Of a stretch of DNA of 37,096 bases, positions 1 through 8,320 are shown in pieces. The DNA is taken from contig NZ_JONP01000033.1 in assembly GCF_000711725.1 (NCBI RefSeq), positions 1-37,096 of the forward strand, read 5' to 3'. The position numbers and the translations under genes were made by a program. Numbering within the stretch: the stretch's first letter is position 1; every line of letters begins with the position of its first letter. The stretch comes from Roseomonas aerilata DSM 19363. Its GTDB lineage: Bacteria; Pseudomonadota; Alphaproteobacteria; Acetobacterales; Acetobacteraceae. The notes beneath the pieces are model-generated. The model was given only the letters and a program-made list of their open reading frames with translations, was not told the DNA's origin and ran no database searches.

Positions 1-452
1 TGGGCAACTTCGCCACCGCCCACACCGTCACCTTCGAGGTCACCCAGACCGGCCTGACCAGCGCCTCCGCCGGCGCCCCGCTCGCGGCGCTGGCCTCCAG
101 CTTCACCGCCAACTTCCTCATCAACGGCTCGGCCATCTCCAACGTCACCCTCTCCACCTACGCCGACGCCAACAACACCGCCTTCGGCCGCAGCCAGCTC
201 CTCTCCTCCGTCTCCTACAGCAGCGGCCCCACCAACGCCTCCGGCGCCCTGCTCTCCAACCCCACCCTCAACAACTCGCTCTTCTCCGAGACCGTCGTCA
301 TCACCGCGACCTTCACGGCCGCCGGCGCCACCCTCAACGCCGACGCACAGATCGTCGCCGTCCCCGAGCCCGCCTCGCTGGCCCTCTTCGGCATCGGCCT
401 CCTCGGCATGGGTCTCATCCGCCAGCGCAAGACCACGAAGCCGCTCGTCTGA
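1..452 (+). CDS. PEP-CTERM sorting-domain protein, 3' part
   Basis: The reading frame is open from the left edge (first whole codon at 3) to TGA at 450-452, so about 149 residues are visible and the start lies outside. The C-terminus is a textbook PEP-CTERM sorting signal: the VPEPASLALFGIGLLGMGL segment gives the Pro-Glu-Pro motif and a hydrophobic stretch, followed by the basic tail RQRK. Such proteins are exported, recognised by an exosortase at the membrane, and are usually associated with exopolysaccharide or surface matrix. The visible upstream part is rich in Ser, Thr, Asn and Ala, as expected for a secreted protein without a catalytic domain. Which PEP-CTERM subfamily it belongs to cannot be told from this fragment. 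No exosortase gene is present in the window. Confidence 0.85.
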   Translation, partial: GNFATAHTVTFEVTQTGLTSASAGAPLAALASSFTANFLINGSAISNVTLSTYADANNTAFGRSQLLSSVSYSSGPTNASGALLSNPTLNNSLFSETVVITATFTAAGATLNADAQIVAVPEPASLALFGIGLLGMGLIRQRKTTKPLV

Positions 453-501
453 GCCGAGATCCGGACAAGCAACACCGCGTCACCGGCAAGTGATGCAACA
501 A

Positions 502-527
502 GGGCCGGGTGTCTGGCCACCCGGCCC
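502..527 (+). terminator. Hairpin after the PEP-CTERM gene
   Basis: A perfect 9-bp inverted repeat (gggccgggt at 502-510, acccggccc at 519-527) with an 8-nt loop lies 50 bases after the stop codon. The stem can be lengthened past a one-base bulge by flanking aa/tt. Only two T residues follow, so it is a weak intrinsic terminator at best; it may also act as an mRNA 3' stabilising hairpin. Confidence 0.55.
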
Positions 528-554
528 CTTGCTGCGCCTCGGGACAGGAGATTG

Positions 555-947
555 ATGACCATGCAAAGCGCGCCCGACGAGCTCATCGAGGTCCTACGGG
601 AAACCGTCGTCTCCCTCGTTCGTCGCGACGGGCCTGACCTCACCGCACGCCAGCTCAGCATCTTCCTGATCGTCTATCTCGGCGAGGGCCCACACACCGT
701 GCGCGGCCTGGCCTCGGCGCTGAACGTCCCCAAGGCTTCGGTCACCCGCGGGCTGGATCGCATGAGCAAGTTCGAGCTCACCCACCGCAGGACCGACCCG
801 CAGGATCGCCGCTCCGTGCTTGTGCAGCGCACCGTTAAAGGCACCGCTCTGGTGCGCGAGATACAAGCCGTCATGGGCGAAGCCGCAGATGCGTTGGCAA
901 AAAAGCTCAACTTAAGGAAGGCACACGCTAGCAGCCACACCCACTGA
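555..947 (+). CDS. MarR-family winged-helix regulator
   Basis: About 130 residues, the usual size for a MarR dimer subunit. The central part carries the winged helix: a helix-turn-helix around VRGLASALNVPKASVTRGLD, followed by a wing with the family-typical DPQDRR turn and then a long C-terminal helix. MarR proteins bind palindromic operators as dimers and usually respond to small ligands. An aggag box at 546-550 lies 4 bases before ATG 555; ATG 561 would be 10 bases from it and TTG 552 is also in frame, so the exact start is uncertain by three codons. There is no partner gene on the same strand close by, so the target is not evident. Confidence 0.85.
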   Translation: MTMQSAPDELIEVLRETVVSLVRRDGPDLTARQLSIFLIVYLGEGPHTVRGLASALNVPKASVTRGLDRMSKFELTHRRTDPQDRRSVLVQRTVKGTALVREIQAVMGEAADALAKKLNLRKAHASSHTH

Positions 948-1324
948 CCAAGCAGACGACACCCGCTCACGCCGATCAGGAAGCGAGCCTGATTGTGTTA
1001 GCCGCCATACTTTCCACGCAAGGAGAAAGCTGTGCTCAAGATACTGCGCCAGTGCGTTGCGCTCGTCATAGACGTGTTGGCGTTTGACGATGGTGAACAC
1101 CCTTTTCGATCACATCGAGCTAGGGGGCACAGCCTACGGCCTGGGCCTTCGCACCGCCTGCAATTAGTGCTGCGCCGCTTAACAATGAGGCCAGCGACAG
1201 CTGCGGACTGAAGCTGCCCTGTTCTGATCGCCTCTTACTCAGATTGTACCGGATTAAGCAGGGTAGCTGCAGGTAGCTGTGGCCACAGCGCCCCTGGCAC
1301 AACCTCTCGCAACGGACACAACCG
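948..1324. other. Non-coding stretch, nothing recognised
   Basis: No reading frame here has convincing coding character or a recognisable protein. No clear RNA gene or strong hairpin was seen. The region may hold the promoter of the small ORF that follows. Confidence 0.5.
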
Positions 1325-1621
1325 ATGCTCAAGGCTGCTGACAGGATAACCACCCTCTCCGACCACTTCGACGATGCCTTGGACAGGATACGCGAAGCGG
1401 ATCCCGAACTCAGCAAGGACGAGTTTACGGCGCTTCTGGACAACGCGCTCGATGCGGTGCGGGGCCTCTCGGCAACACGTGCCGAGACGTGGCAACAGCA
1501 CGCGGAGAAGTTGATCGTGGCCGGTCGCGTGCGGGAAGATCTGCGATCTGCGGCCGCCGAGGGGCTGATCAAGTCCTGCATCTCGGACGCAGTTTACCTG
1601 TCAATGATTGGTCGCGCATGA
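1325..1621 (+). CDS. Small hypothetical helical protein
   Basis: A 98-residue frame starting at ATG 1325 with no recognised domain. The sequence is charged and helix-prone (rich in Asp, Glu, Ala, Leu and Arg), for example the DDALDRIREADPELSKDEF stretch, which looks like a soluble, possibly dimeric helical protein rather than random translation. The ribosome-binding site is poor: only an acggac-like run precedes the ATG. It stands alone between two gene-poor stretches. It could be a real small gene or a chance frame in GC-rich DNA; the protein-like composition favours the former slightly. Confidence 0.45.
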   Translation: MLKAADRITTLSDHFDDALDRIREADPELSKDEFTALLDNALDAVRGLSATRAETWQQHAEKLIVAGRVREDLRSAAAEGLIKSCISDAVYLSMIGRA

Positions 1622-2033
1622 CACCTGCAATGCTCCCTGTCGAACAGAGGCCATCGGTGGGCCGCTGACCCTGTCAGCGTCCGCGCTGAACGACGGCGCT
1701 CGCCGCTGGATCGCCAAGGTGGGGATCGAACCTTTGGGCACCCCCTGCTTCAGGAGAACAGGTTAGGCGGCATGTTTGCCAAACACGATGGCCTCGTCGC
1801 CGATAGGAGAGGCAAAGGGGCAATTTGATGCCTCACTGCGGCTGGCGAAACTAAAACGTGTGAGCCAATAAAGAACAGTTATGCTTCCGCCGCACTGTTT
1901 CGCCAAGGGTCAGTCACGGTAGATAATCATGGTGGTCCGGACTTGCGAGGTGGCGCTGCCTGTCGATACTGTCGGCTTGAATCGTCCTCTCTAAGCATGG
2001 AAGGGATGCTGAGGTGCGGCTTCTGAAGGGCCC
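1622..2033. other. Non-coding stretch, nothing recognised
   Basis: No convincing gene was found. The second half is somewhat less GC-rich than its surroundings, compatible with a promoter for the XRE-type regulator downstream, but no clear -35/-10 pair could be singled out. Confidence 0.45.
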
Positions 2034-2543
2034 ATGAATTCCTTGCAGTGGAACCAACAAGTCGCGCAAGCCGTCCAGTTGCTTACGCCTGGGCAGCGGC
2101 GTGCCGCTCGTTGGATGCCATCGGACGGGACAAGCTGCCTGGTGTTCAATACCAAGCCACGTCCACCCGTTAATGTCCTTCACGCCCTTCTCGCCATCGG
2201 CTTGGCTGAGCGTGATGCCAACACCTCCGGAGAAAGTTGGCGTCTGACGGAGCTTGGCCTCGGCGTCAGGGCCGCTCTGGAGCCCGACGGTGGCGCTTCC
2301 AGCCGGGTCCAAATGGGAGGGACTAGCCGTGACGAGAGGCTGCTGACGCCGGAGCGGTGCCGCGCGGTACGGGAGATGTTGCAATGGAGCACGGAGGATC
2401 TCGCGCGGTACGCCCAGGTTGGGAAGGGCACCATCGACCGTTTTGAGATGCGGATGGGGAATCCGCATCCACGAACCTTAAAGGCGATCCTCGCTGCTTT
2501 CCGCGCCGCCGGCAGTGAGTTCGCGAAGGACGCCTCCCTTTAG
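2034..2543 (+). CDS. XRE-type helix-turn-helix regulator
   Basis: A 169-residue protein. The C-terminal part (about residues 100-165) fits a Cro/C1-type five-helix domain: LTPERCRAVREMLQWS, then the turn and recognition helix around LARYAQVGKGTIDRFE, then PHPRTLKAILAAFRAAG. The last segment matches the common form where XRE proteins end the domain with 'P..TL..I..A....G'. The N-terminal about 80 residues (LHALLAIGLAERD, WRLTELGLGVRAAL) look like a small winged-helix or ligand-type module seen in some alphaproteobacterial XRE proteins. ATG 2034 is preceded by aaggg at close spacing. Such solitary XRE genes are common on accessory DNA. The target is unknown. Confidence 0.75.
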   Translation: MNSLQWNQQVAQAVQLLTPGQRRAARWMPSDGTSCLVFNTKPRPPVNVLHALLAIGLAERDANTSGESWRLTELGLGVRAALEPDGGASSRVQMGGTSRDERLLTPERCRAVREMLQWSTEDLARYAQVGKGTIDRFEMRMGNPHPRTLKAILAAFRAAGSEFAKDASL

Positions 2544-2703
2544 AGGAGGCATTCTGGCCGCTTCCTTGTCCAGCATGGACATGCAGGGTAGCGAACGAGC
2601 GCTCAGCTCAGTGCGAGCCATCTACCCTCTCTGTTTGTCGTGATGTAGGTGTGGACAGCACCTCCTTCAGGTGTAGGTCCGTCCAACCCATTGAAATTCG
2701 CCT

Positions 2704-3024
2704 TTGTCGAAGAAGTTCCTCACCGACATCATTCAGCAATCCACCGAGATGACGGGCGTTGCCTCCGGGCAGCTCGCGGCCGACCTAATCGCCGCCATCA
2801 AGGAGGAGATCATTGAGACCGGCCGCTTCTCGCTGCCAGACTTCGGCACCTTCACAGTTCGCGAGACTGCCAAGCGCTCGGCACTCAACCCACGCACGGG
2901 CGAGAAGGTGCAGGTCAAGGCCGGCGCTACGGTCAAGTTCAAGGCCAGCCCCTCCCTCAAGGAGGCAGCCTTCGCGGGCGCCAAGAAGGCCAGGCGCAAG
3001 GCAGCCAAGAGCAAGGCCGGCTGA
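2704..3024 (+). CDS. HU-family DNA-binding protein with Lys-rich tail
   Basis: A 106-residue histone-like protein. It begins SKKFLTDIIQQSTEMTG, continues with the HU helical region (QLAADLIAAIKEEI), then the signature GRFSLPDFGTFTVRETAKRSALNPRTG, which includes the beta-arm Arg and the Asn-Pro DNA-intercalating tip. About 25 extra residues at the end (KKARRKAAKSKAG) form a basic tail like that of HU variants with histone H1-type extensions. HU dimers bend DNA and shape the nucleoid. The start is TTG at 2704: an in-frame stop at 2692-2694 leaves no ATG or GTG, so TTG is the only usable initiator and expression may be modest. No good ribosome-binding site is visible. It is monocistronic. Confidence 0.88.
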   Translation: MSKKFLTDIIQQSTEMTGVASGQLAADLIAAIKEEIIETGRFSLPDFGTFTVRETAKRSALNPRTGEKVQVKAGATVKFKASPSLKEAAFAGAKKARRKAAKSKAG

Positions 3025-3980
3025 CTTCGGCAAGGGGGCGCGCCTCGCTCATCGAGCGTCGATCCGGACAAGATGCCGAAGGACACGCAGAGCTCGGCGC
3101 CACCATGGGCGGCGACCGTGCGGATCGGGCGGGGTAGCGCCCAAGCGCTTGTCCTCGAGCTTGGGCAGGCGAGCAGGAGGGACGGTGTCGGCGTAGGGCA
3201 TCGTTGCAAACTCCGGTGCCGGTGACTGGATCGGACCCGGTGAGGAAAGCTATTGCGCGGCTTCCTCTTCTCAGACCAGCGGAGCGGGGACGGTGATCAT
3301 CAAGGTCACCCTCAACCAGCTTCTGGTCTGAACCGTCGTACCGCAGCGGGTACGCGCTTCTTCCCCGCCGGAGCGCTTACACCGGGGAAGCGGAGCTGCT
3401 CCAGGGCTAGGCCGCCCTCCTCATGCAGAGTTGTGACGTCTCGCTCACCGAGGCTCTCACCGACAAACCACCGGAGACGGGTGAGGTGCTGGTCGGCGCT
3501 CGCGCCAGTCCACCTGTTCCTGCCCTTCGGTGAACTGCCCGTGTCGGAAGGATCTTCTACCTTCAGAGGCCTGCTGCGCGGAGGCTCGATGGGCGAGCAC
3601 GCACGGCGGCAACCCCGGCAAGGCGCTCCAGGCGGAGAGCGGTAAGGCCTGGGCTCGCCAAGGCGTTTGCGAGCTGCTTGAGCACCGGCAAGTGGGAAAC
3701 GGCACTGTCCGCGAAGGTGCGTCCCAGCAGGTCCATCCCGACGTGCCCACCGCCGTCCAGGCCAGCCGCCACAGCAGCGACAGCGTCACCGTCGCGCCTG
3801 AACGCATGCCGTAGATCGCCACCACCACTCCGCCCTCCAGCGCCGCGCGGGGCGTGAAGCATTGGGGCGTGCTGACCATCCGCACAGGCCTTGGCAACGC
3901 ACGTTTCACGAACCGTCCGACGGCGCAGCCATCGTAGATGGGGCACTTGGTGACCGTCCTACTCGCCTCTTCGGGTGGCC
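3025..3980. other. 956-base stretch with no convincing gene
   Basis: Several overlapping open frames exist on both strands (for example 3253-3645 plus, 3457-4101 minus, 3563-3946 minus), but none has a recognisable domain, a good ribosome-binding site or protein-like composition, and they contradict one another. A short frame at 3199-3331 ends with a protein-like segment (GAGTVIIKVTLNQLLV) but has no start codon. The stretch may hold decayed genes; nothing more can be supported. Confidence 0.45.
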
Positions 3981-4529
3981 TTACTGAAGAAAGCCAATCC
4001 AGCGGCCGGCCAGCACCACGGCGGCCCATATGAGGAGCGAAACAGCCGCTGAGGCACGCAAAGAGCCATGCACCGCCCCGCCGGTGAGCGCGACCTGCCA
4101 TCCGGGATTGGCGTGGACGACGGCAACGTTCAGCAGGGCAAGCCCGATCAGCCCGAGTTTCAAGAGAAAGGCTGGGTTTTCAGCATAGGTGAGCGGCCGG
4201 GTGCTGAAGAGCAGGAAGCCAGTGGCCGCCGCAAGCACAAAGCCGCCGGCGGCGACCCGCATGGAGGGTCCTGCGATCGCGCCCAGCGGGCTGCCGCGGA
4301 ACAAGCCAAGGATCCGCAGATCCAGGACCGCGATGCCGCCGAAGAGCAGGGCAAGGGCAAGGATGTGAGCGGCGTTGACCAGCGGGTAAGCGACGGCCGA
4401 GCGCGAGAGGGCCAGTGCGACCGGCCAGGCGGCCAGACCCTGAAGAAGCTCGAGCAGGTGAGCCTCAGCTCCGGATGCGCTCGGGGTGGTTCTGTTGCGG
4501 CCTTGCGGCGCCCCAGTGGCTGGGTACAA
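3981..4529 (-). CDS. Small integral membrane protein (DUF6644-like), 5' end replaced by IS6
   Basis: About 155 residues outside the IS form a hydrophobic protein with four or so membrane helices: AYPLVNAAHILALALLFGG, a short cytoplasmic loop with DLRILGLFRG, then GFVLAAATGFLLF, LLKLGLIGLALLNVAVV and a final VSLLIWAAVVLAGRW. This pattern resembles DUF6644/DUF2214-type proteins of unknown function; the family name is from memory. No ATG, GTG or TTG in frame lies between the IS edge at 4488 and the first helix, and the only upstream ATG (4527-4529) sits inside the IS6 terminal sequence. The native N-terminus was therefore cut off and the frame now reads into the insertion element. Only a few native residues seem lost, so a chimeric protein may still be made, without its own promoter. 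Confidence 0.65.
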   Translation of the reverse strand: MYPATGAPQGRNRTTPSASGAEAHLLELLQGLAAWPVALALSRSAVAYPLVNAAHILALALLFGGIAVLDLRILGLFRGSPLGAIAGPSMRVAAGGFVLAAATGFLLFSTRPLTYAENPAFLLKLGLIGLALLNVAVVHANPGWQVALTGGAVHGSLRASAAVSLLIWAAVVLAGRWIGFLQ

Positions 4530-5328
4530 ACCAGAGCATGTCGAGACGGTGGAGAGTGGCCTCGGTGAGGCAGGATCAGTCCTTCAAAGGTCGGCAGTTC
4601 ACCGCCGAGGTGATCCTCTGGGCAGTCCGGTGGTACCTGATGTTCCCGATCAGCTACCGCGATCTCGAACTGATGCTTCAGGACCGCGGTGTCGCGATCG
4701 CCCACACCACCCTCTTTCGCTGGGTGCAGACCTACGCGCCGGAGATTGAGAAGCGGATCCAGCCGCATCTGCGTGCCTCAAACGGCTCGTGGAGGGTCGA
4801 CGAGACCTACGTGCGGGTGAAGGGCCGTTGGATGTACCTATACCGCGCGGTCGACAGCTGTGGCCGAACGATCGACTCCCTGCTCTCGGTCAAGAGGGAC
4901 GCGGCGGCCGCGAAGCGTTTCTTCCGCAAGGCCCTCGGGCAGCCGCATACGGTGAACCCGCGCACCATTATTGTGGACAAGAACCCGGCCTACCCGTGTG
5001 CCATCGAGCAGCTGAAGGAGGACGGTGAGCTATGGGGCTTCGCCCGCCTGCGGCAATGCAAGTTTCTCAATAACATCGTGGAACAAGACCACCGGCGCAT
5101 GAAACGCCTGGTCAGACCAGGGCTCGGCTTCGGCGGTTTCCATACGGCACGACGAACACTGGCGGGCTACGAGGTGATGGCGATGGTGAGAAAGGGGCAG
5201 CTTCGGAGGATTGATGGGCGCGACATGCGGGCCCAAGCCACCTTCGTCGCCGAGCTGTTCCAGATTGCTGCCTGATCCGCTTGCTACCCAGGCTACCTGC
5301 GGCCCGCTGCAAAGTTTGCAACACAATC
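4488..5328 (+). mobile_element. IS6-family insertion sequence, left copy
   Basis: The ends were set from imperfect terminal repeats: ggttctgttgc at 4488-4498 and its near complement gcaacacaatc at 5318-5328 (9 of 11 positions pair). The 841-bp length equals that of the second copy at 25183. The GG-TTCTGTTGC end type and a single DDE transposase of about 245 residues are typical of IS6/IS26-like elements, which move by replicative or conservative cointegration. The 8 bases outside each end (ctcggggt and cgcgcgcc) do not match, so this is not a simple insertion; the flanks were brought together by IS-mediated deletion or recombination. Confidence 0.85.
4538..5275 (+). CDS. IS6-family transposase (left copy)
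   Basis: A 245-residue DDE transposase. It has the family N-terminus (FKGRQFTAEVILWAVRWYL, PISYRDLELMLQDRGV, HTTLFRWVQTYAPE) and then the catalytic RNase-H-like fold. The first Asp is in WRVDETYVRVKG, the second in TIIVDKNPAYP and the Glu in NIVEQDHRRMKR, followed by the usual KRLVRPGLGFGGFHTARRTLAGYE. ATG 4538 is chosen because it gives the standard length and matches the start of the second copy; the frame stays open upstream to 4415 only because the region is GC-rich. All catalytic residues are present, so the protein could be active. It is similar but not identical to the copy at 25233. Confidence 0.93.
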   Translation: MSRRWRVASVRQDQSFKGRQFTAEVILWAVRWYLMFPISYRDLELMLQDRGVAIAHTTLFRWVQTYAPEIEKRIQPHLRASNGSWRVDETYVRVKGRWMYLYRAVDSCGRTIDSLLSVKRDAAAAKRFFRKALGQPHTVNPRTIIVDKNPAYPCAIEQLKEDGELWGFARLRQCKFLNNIVEQDHRRMKRLVRPGLGFGGFHTARRTLAGYEVMAMVRKGQLRRIDGRDMRAQATFVAELFQIAA

Positions 5329-6019
5329 CGCGCGCCCGCTCCTTCGTGCTGACGGCCAGCGGAACCAGGGCGCCGCTACGGATATGCGGCACCACGGGCG
5401 CGGCGGTGACCCAGATGGCGTCCACATGCCCCGCTAGCGCGTCCGACACGGCGGGACCGCCGCCACGATAGGGCACGTGCGTCCAGCGCCCGTGCGTCAT
5501 CACCTGCATCAGCGCCCCCGCGAGATGCCCGCTGCTGGCATTGCCGGGTGAGGCGATGTTGAGTCGCCCCTTCCGCTTCTCCGCCTCCGTCAGGAGCCCT
5601 CCGAGGTCGCGGACGCCCAGGGACGGATGCGCCAGAAGCACCTGCGGCGCACGGCACAGAAGGACGGACGGCACGAAGCTGCGCGTAGCGTCCCAGGTAA
5701 CGGGCTGGAGCGTGGGGTTCACGGTCAGCGCGTCGGAGGCGACCAGCGCCGTGTAGCCGTCCGGTGCCGCGCGGGCGACGAGGTCTATCCCGATGTTGCC
5801 CGCGGCCCCGCCCCGGTTCTCCACGACGACCGGGGCACCGAGGCGGTGCTGCAAGCGCTCCGCCACCTGCCGTGTGAGGAGATCCACGCTGCCGCCGGCC
5901 GCCAGAGGGACGACGAAGCGCATCGGGCGTTCCGGCCAGGCAGCGAGGGCGGGTCGCGCCGTAGCAAGGAAGGCCGTGCCGATACCGGCTCTGAGCAAGC
6001 TCCTTCTCGTTGACCGCAT
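5329..6019 (-). pseudogene. Bug-type (TctC-like) solute-binding protein, 3' end removed by IS6
   Basis: The frame starts at 6019 with a Tat-like signal (RRSLLRAGIGTAFLATARPALA) and runs through the Bug fold: MRFVVPLAAGGSVDLLTR, VVVENRGGAAGNIG, AAPDGYTALVAS, and THVPYRGGGPAVSDALAGHVDAIW. It breaks at the IS6 edge after the STKERARG segment, which in intact relatives precedes the 'LPDVPT' loop. About 90 C-terminal residues are missing and the frame continues uselessly into the IS to 5030. Bug proteins are periplasmic receptors for carboxylates and related solutes. It is the last gene of the minus-strand operon with the rhodanese protein and the thiol dioxygenase (43-base gap to the rhodanese gene). 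The missing C-terminal lobe should abolish binding. Confidence 0.88.
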
Positions 6020-6062
6020 GATCCCCTTCTCCCTTACGGAGGTTTCCCCGTCTTCCGCCGCC

Positions 6063-7628
6063 TCAACCGGGCGGCAGGAAGCGCCAGGCGGCGCGCTCTG
6101 CCCCGTCGAGCTTCTCGATCAGGCCCATCTCCCAGGCCAGGTACTGCCGTGCGGCTGCCTTGTTGCCGTCGTGCCGGTCGTGGACGAAGAAGAGGAAGTC
6201 GATGCAGTCCGCGTCGCGCGGGTCGTGCGGCGTCGCCTCGACCGCGAGCCCGGCGGCTCGCCACGAGGCAGGATCGCCCCGGTGCCAGTGCGTCGCGACG
6301 ATGCCGCGCTCCGCGAGGTCTAGCGCCGCCAGTCGCGCCAGGTCTCCCTCCGCCGCGATCAGCACGAGCGCTCCGGACGGCGCCGAGACCCTGTCCAGCC
6401 GCGGGCGGATGGCCCAGCGTGCCCCGGCCAGGTGCCCGGCCCGGTAGGCCATGGAGGAGCGCAGGTCGAGCAGGGCGGCGCCGGCCGCCATCAGCCCGGG
6501 CAGCTCCGCAGCGGCGGCCAGGGCAAGGCTGGGCAGCGCCGGCTTCGCGGTGGGGGGTGGAAGGGGCAGGCTGGCCGCGAGTCCTTCGGTGAGCACGAAG
6601 GCATCCCACCCCATCTGGCGCAGCCACGCCGCCACCATGAGCGCGCGCACGCCCTCGCTGTCGAAGAGAACAAGGCGGGCGCCGCGCACTCCGACATACT
6701 GATCGGTCGCCTGCAGAAGCTGGCCACCCGGTGCGGACTGCGCACCGGGCAAGGAACCGGCGGCGAACTCCTCGGGCGTCCGTACGTCGCAGAGGAAGGT
6801 GCTGCGGGCCGGATCGCCCATCCAGGCCGTGAGCGTCCTGGCGTCCGCCCACCCGACCTCGGCGCGCGCAGCATGCGCCTCCGCCCGGGACCGCGCCTCC
6901 ACCATGTCCCCGGCCGGCGCGGGATAGAGCCGGTCCGCGCCGTGGTCGAGGGGAAGATCGGCGAGGAACCAGCCCTGGGTCCCGTTCTCCAGGGCCAGAA
7001 CCGGGTTGGGCACGCCGAAATGGCGGAGGGTCTGCGCGCCGATGATGCTGCGCGTGCGGCCCGCGCAGTTCACCACGATCGTCGTCTCCGGATGGGATGC
7101 CAAGGCGGCGATCCGCAGCGCCAGCTCGCCATTCGGGCAGCAGATGCTGCCGGGGATGGTCATCTTCCGGTACTCGTCGACCGGGCGGCCATCCAGCACG
7201 ACGAGCTTGTCCCCGCGCGCCTGCCGTGCCGCCAACTCCGGCGCGGTGATGTGAGGCGTGCCGTAGACATGCTCCACCATTTCGCCGAAGGACTTGCTCG
7301 GCAGGTTCACCCCGGCGAAGAGCTCGTAGCCCGCCGCCTTCCAGGCGGTCGCGCCGCCTTCCAGCGCATGGACGGAGTCGTACCCCATCGCCTCGAGCCG
7401 TGCCGCGGCCCGCAGCGCGACGCCGTCCCCTTGGTCGAGCAGGACGATGCGCGTGGCCCGGCGCGGCACCAGCCGGCCGATCTCCAGCTCCAGGCGGGAG
7501 TAGGGCAGGGGGACGGCGTAGAAGGGGTGCGCCTCCCCGAATTGCCCGTGCTCCCGCACGTCTAGCAGCGCGATCTCGGCGCCGTCGTGCAGCCACGCCT
7601 TGAGCGTGGGGGCGTCCACCGGTCGCAT
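6063..7628 (-). CDS. Four-domain rhodanese (sulfurtransferase) protein
   Basis: About 521 residues containing four tandem rhodanese-like domains, each starting with an ALLDVRE, LVVLDGRPVDEYRK, FLCDVRTPEEFAAG or ALLDLRSSMAYRAG segment. Only domain 2 has the active-site Cys, in VVNCAGRTRS (about Cys188). The same place is Asp in domain 1 (LLDQGDG), Asp in domain 3 (LFDSEG) and Ala in domain 4 (IAAEGD). Rhodaneses carry sulfane sulfur as a Cys persulfide. No signal peptide is seen, so it is cytoplasmic. ATG 7628 is preferred because aggtgag lies 8 bases upstream; GTG 7640 is the alternative and would abut the dioxygenase stop. The gene follows the thiol dioxygenase directly, pointing to a joint role in thiol or persulfide turnover. 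Confidence 0.9.
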   Translation of the reverse strand: MRPVDAPTLKAWLHDGAEIALLDVREHGQFGEAHPFYAVPLPYSRLELEIGRLVPRRATRIVLLDQGDGVALRAAARLEAMGYDSVHALEGGATAWKAAGYELFAGVNLPSKSFGEMVEHVYGTPHITAPELAARQARGDKLVVLDGRPVDEYRKMTIPGSICCPNGELALRIAALASHPETTIVVNCAGRTRSIIGAQTLRHFGVPNPVLALENGTQGWFLADLPLDHGADRLYPAPAGDMVEARSRAEAHAARAEVGWADARTLTAWMGDPARSTFLCDVRTPEEFAAGSLPGAQSAPGGQLLQATDQYVGVRGARLVLFDSEGVRALMVAAWLRQMGWDAFVLTEGLAASLPLPPPTAKPALPSLALAAAAELPGLMAAGAALLDLRSSMAYRAGHLAGARWAIRPRLDRVSAPSGALVLIAAEGDLARLAALDLAERGIVATHWHRGDPASWRAAGLAVEATPHDPRDADCIDFLFFVHDRHDGNKAAARQYLAWEMGLIEKLDGAERAAWRFLPPG

Positions 7629-7641
7629 CGCTCCGCTCACC

Positions 7642-8229
7642 TCAGCGCTTCGTCTGCACGCCGATTGGCATGGGCTTCACGGTCTTTGCCGCCACGTCGT
7701 ACGTGACGCGCTCGCTCAGCACCTCCAGCGCGCGGCCGTAGAGGTGAAGGTGGCGGATGGGGCGGTCGCCGACGATGTCGACGGAGTGGATGTCGTCCGG
7801 CATCAGCGCGATCCCGCTGCCGGCCTTCACCACGATCATCTCCTTACTCTCCAGCTCCGCATGGCCGGGAAGGCTGCCGTCGTCCGTGCGGTGCCAGACC
7901 GTGTTGTGCTCCTCGCCCTCGACGCCCGCGATGCAGGCCCACGTTGTGTGGTCGTGGGGAGGGATCTTCCGGCCCGGGAGCATGGTGTTCAGGTAAAGGG
8001 CGTAGGTCTGGTCCGGGTCCTCCGCGATCAGGTAGCGGGCCTGCCGCGTGTCCTCGCCAGGAGAGGGGAAGTCCTCGGCCGGCCACAGCCTGGGCTGGGC
8101 GGCGAGGCCCTTCAGCACCTCCAGCACCCTGCCGAGCGTCGCCCGGTCCAGCGCGCGGTCGCCGATCAGTTCTCGAACCTGACCGATGGCCTGGTCCACC
8201 GCGTCCTGACGTTCCGTTTTGATAGACAT
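7642..8229 (-). CDS. Thiol dioxygenase of the cysteine dioxygenase family
   Basis: A 195-residue cupin protein, the normal size for bacterial cysteine dioxygenase. The iron triad is visible: His92 and His94 in PPHDHTTWAC and His148 in DDIHSV. Cys99 sits five residues after His94, the position of the Cys that cross-links to Tyr in mammalian enzymes, and Tyr164 in RHLHLYGR matches the partner Tyr; Arg65 is placed like the carboxylate-binding Arg. The family oxidises cysteine, 3-mercaptopropionate or mercaptosuccinate-type thiols with O2 to sulfinates. The substrate cannot be read from sequence. ATG 8229 is chosen for its ggggaacgggg Shine-Dalgarno run; longer frames upstream have no domain. It heads the minus-strand operon with the rhodanese and Bug genes. 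Confidence 0.88.
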   Translation of the reverse strand: MSIKTERQDAVDQAIGQVRELIGDRALDRATLGRVLEVLKGLAAQPRLWPAEDFPSPGEDTRQARYLIAEDPDQTYALYLNTMLPGRKIPPHDHTTWACIAGVEGEEHNTVWHRTDDGSLPGHAELESKEMIVVKAGSGIALMPDDIHSVDIVGDRPIRHLHLYGRALEVLSERVTYDVAAKTVKPMPIGVQTKR

Positions 8230-8320
8230 CCCCGTTCCCCGGAATCCTTGCCACTCAGGTTGAGCATGTGCCGGCCGACCCGACAAACGCATTCCTGAAG
8301 GAGGAAACATAAAAGGGTCT

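Noticed and set aside
6432-7565. Long plus-strand open frame (377 codons) opposite the rhodanese gene
   Set aside because: It is the antisense shadow of a clearly coding GC-rich gene, without domain or ribosome-binding site.
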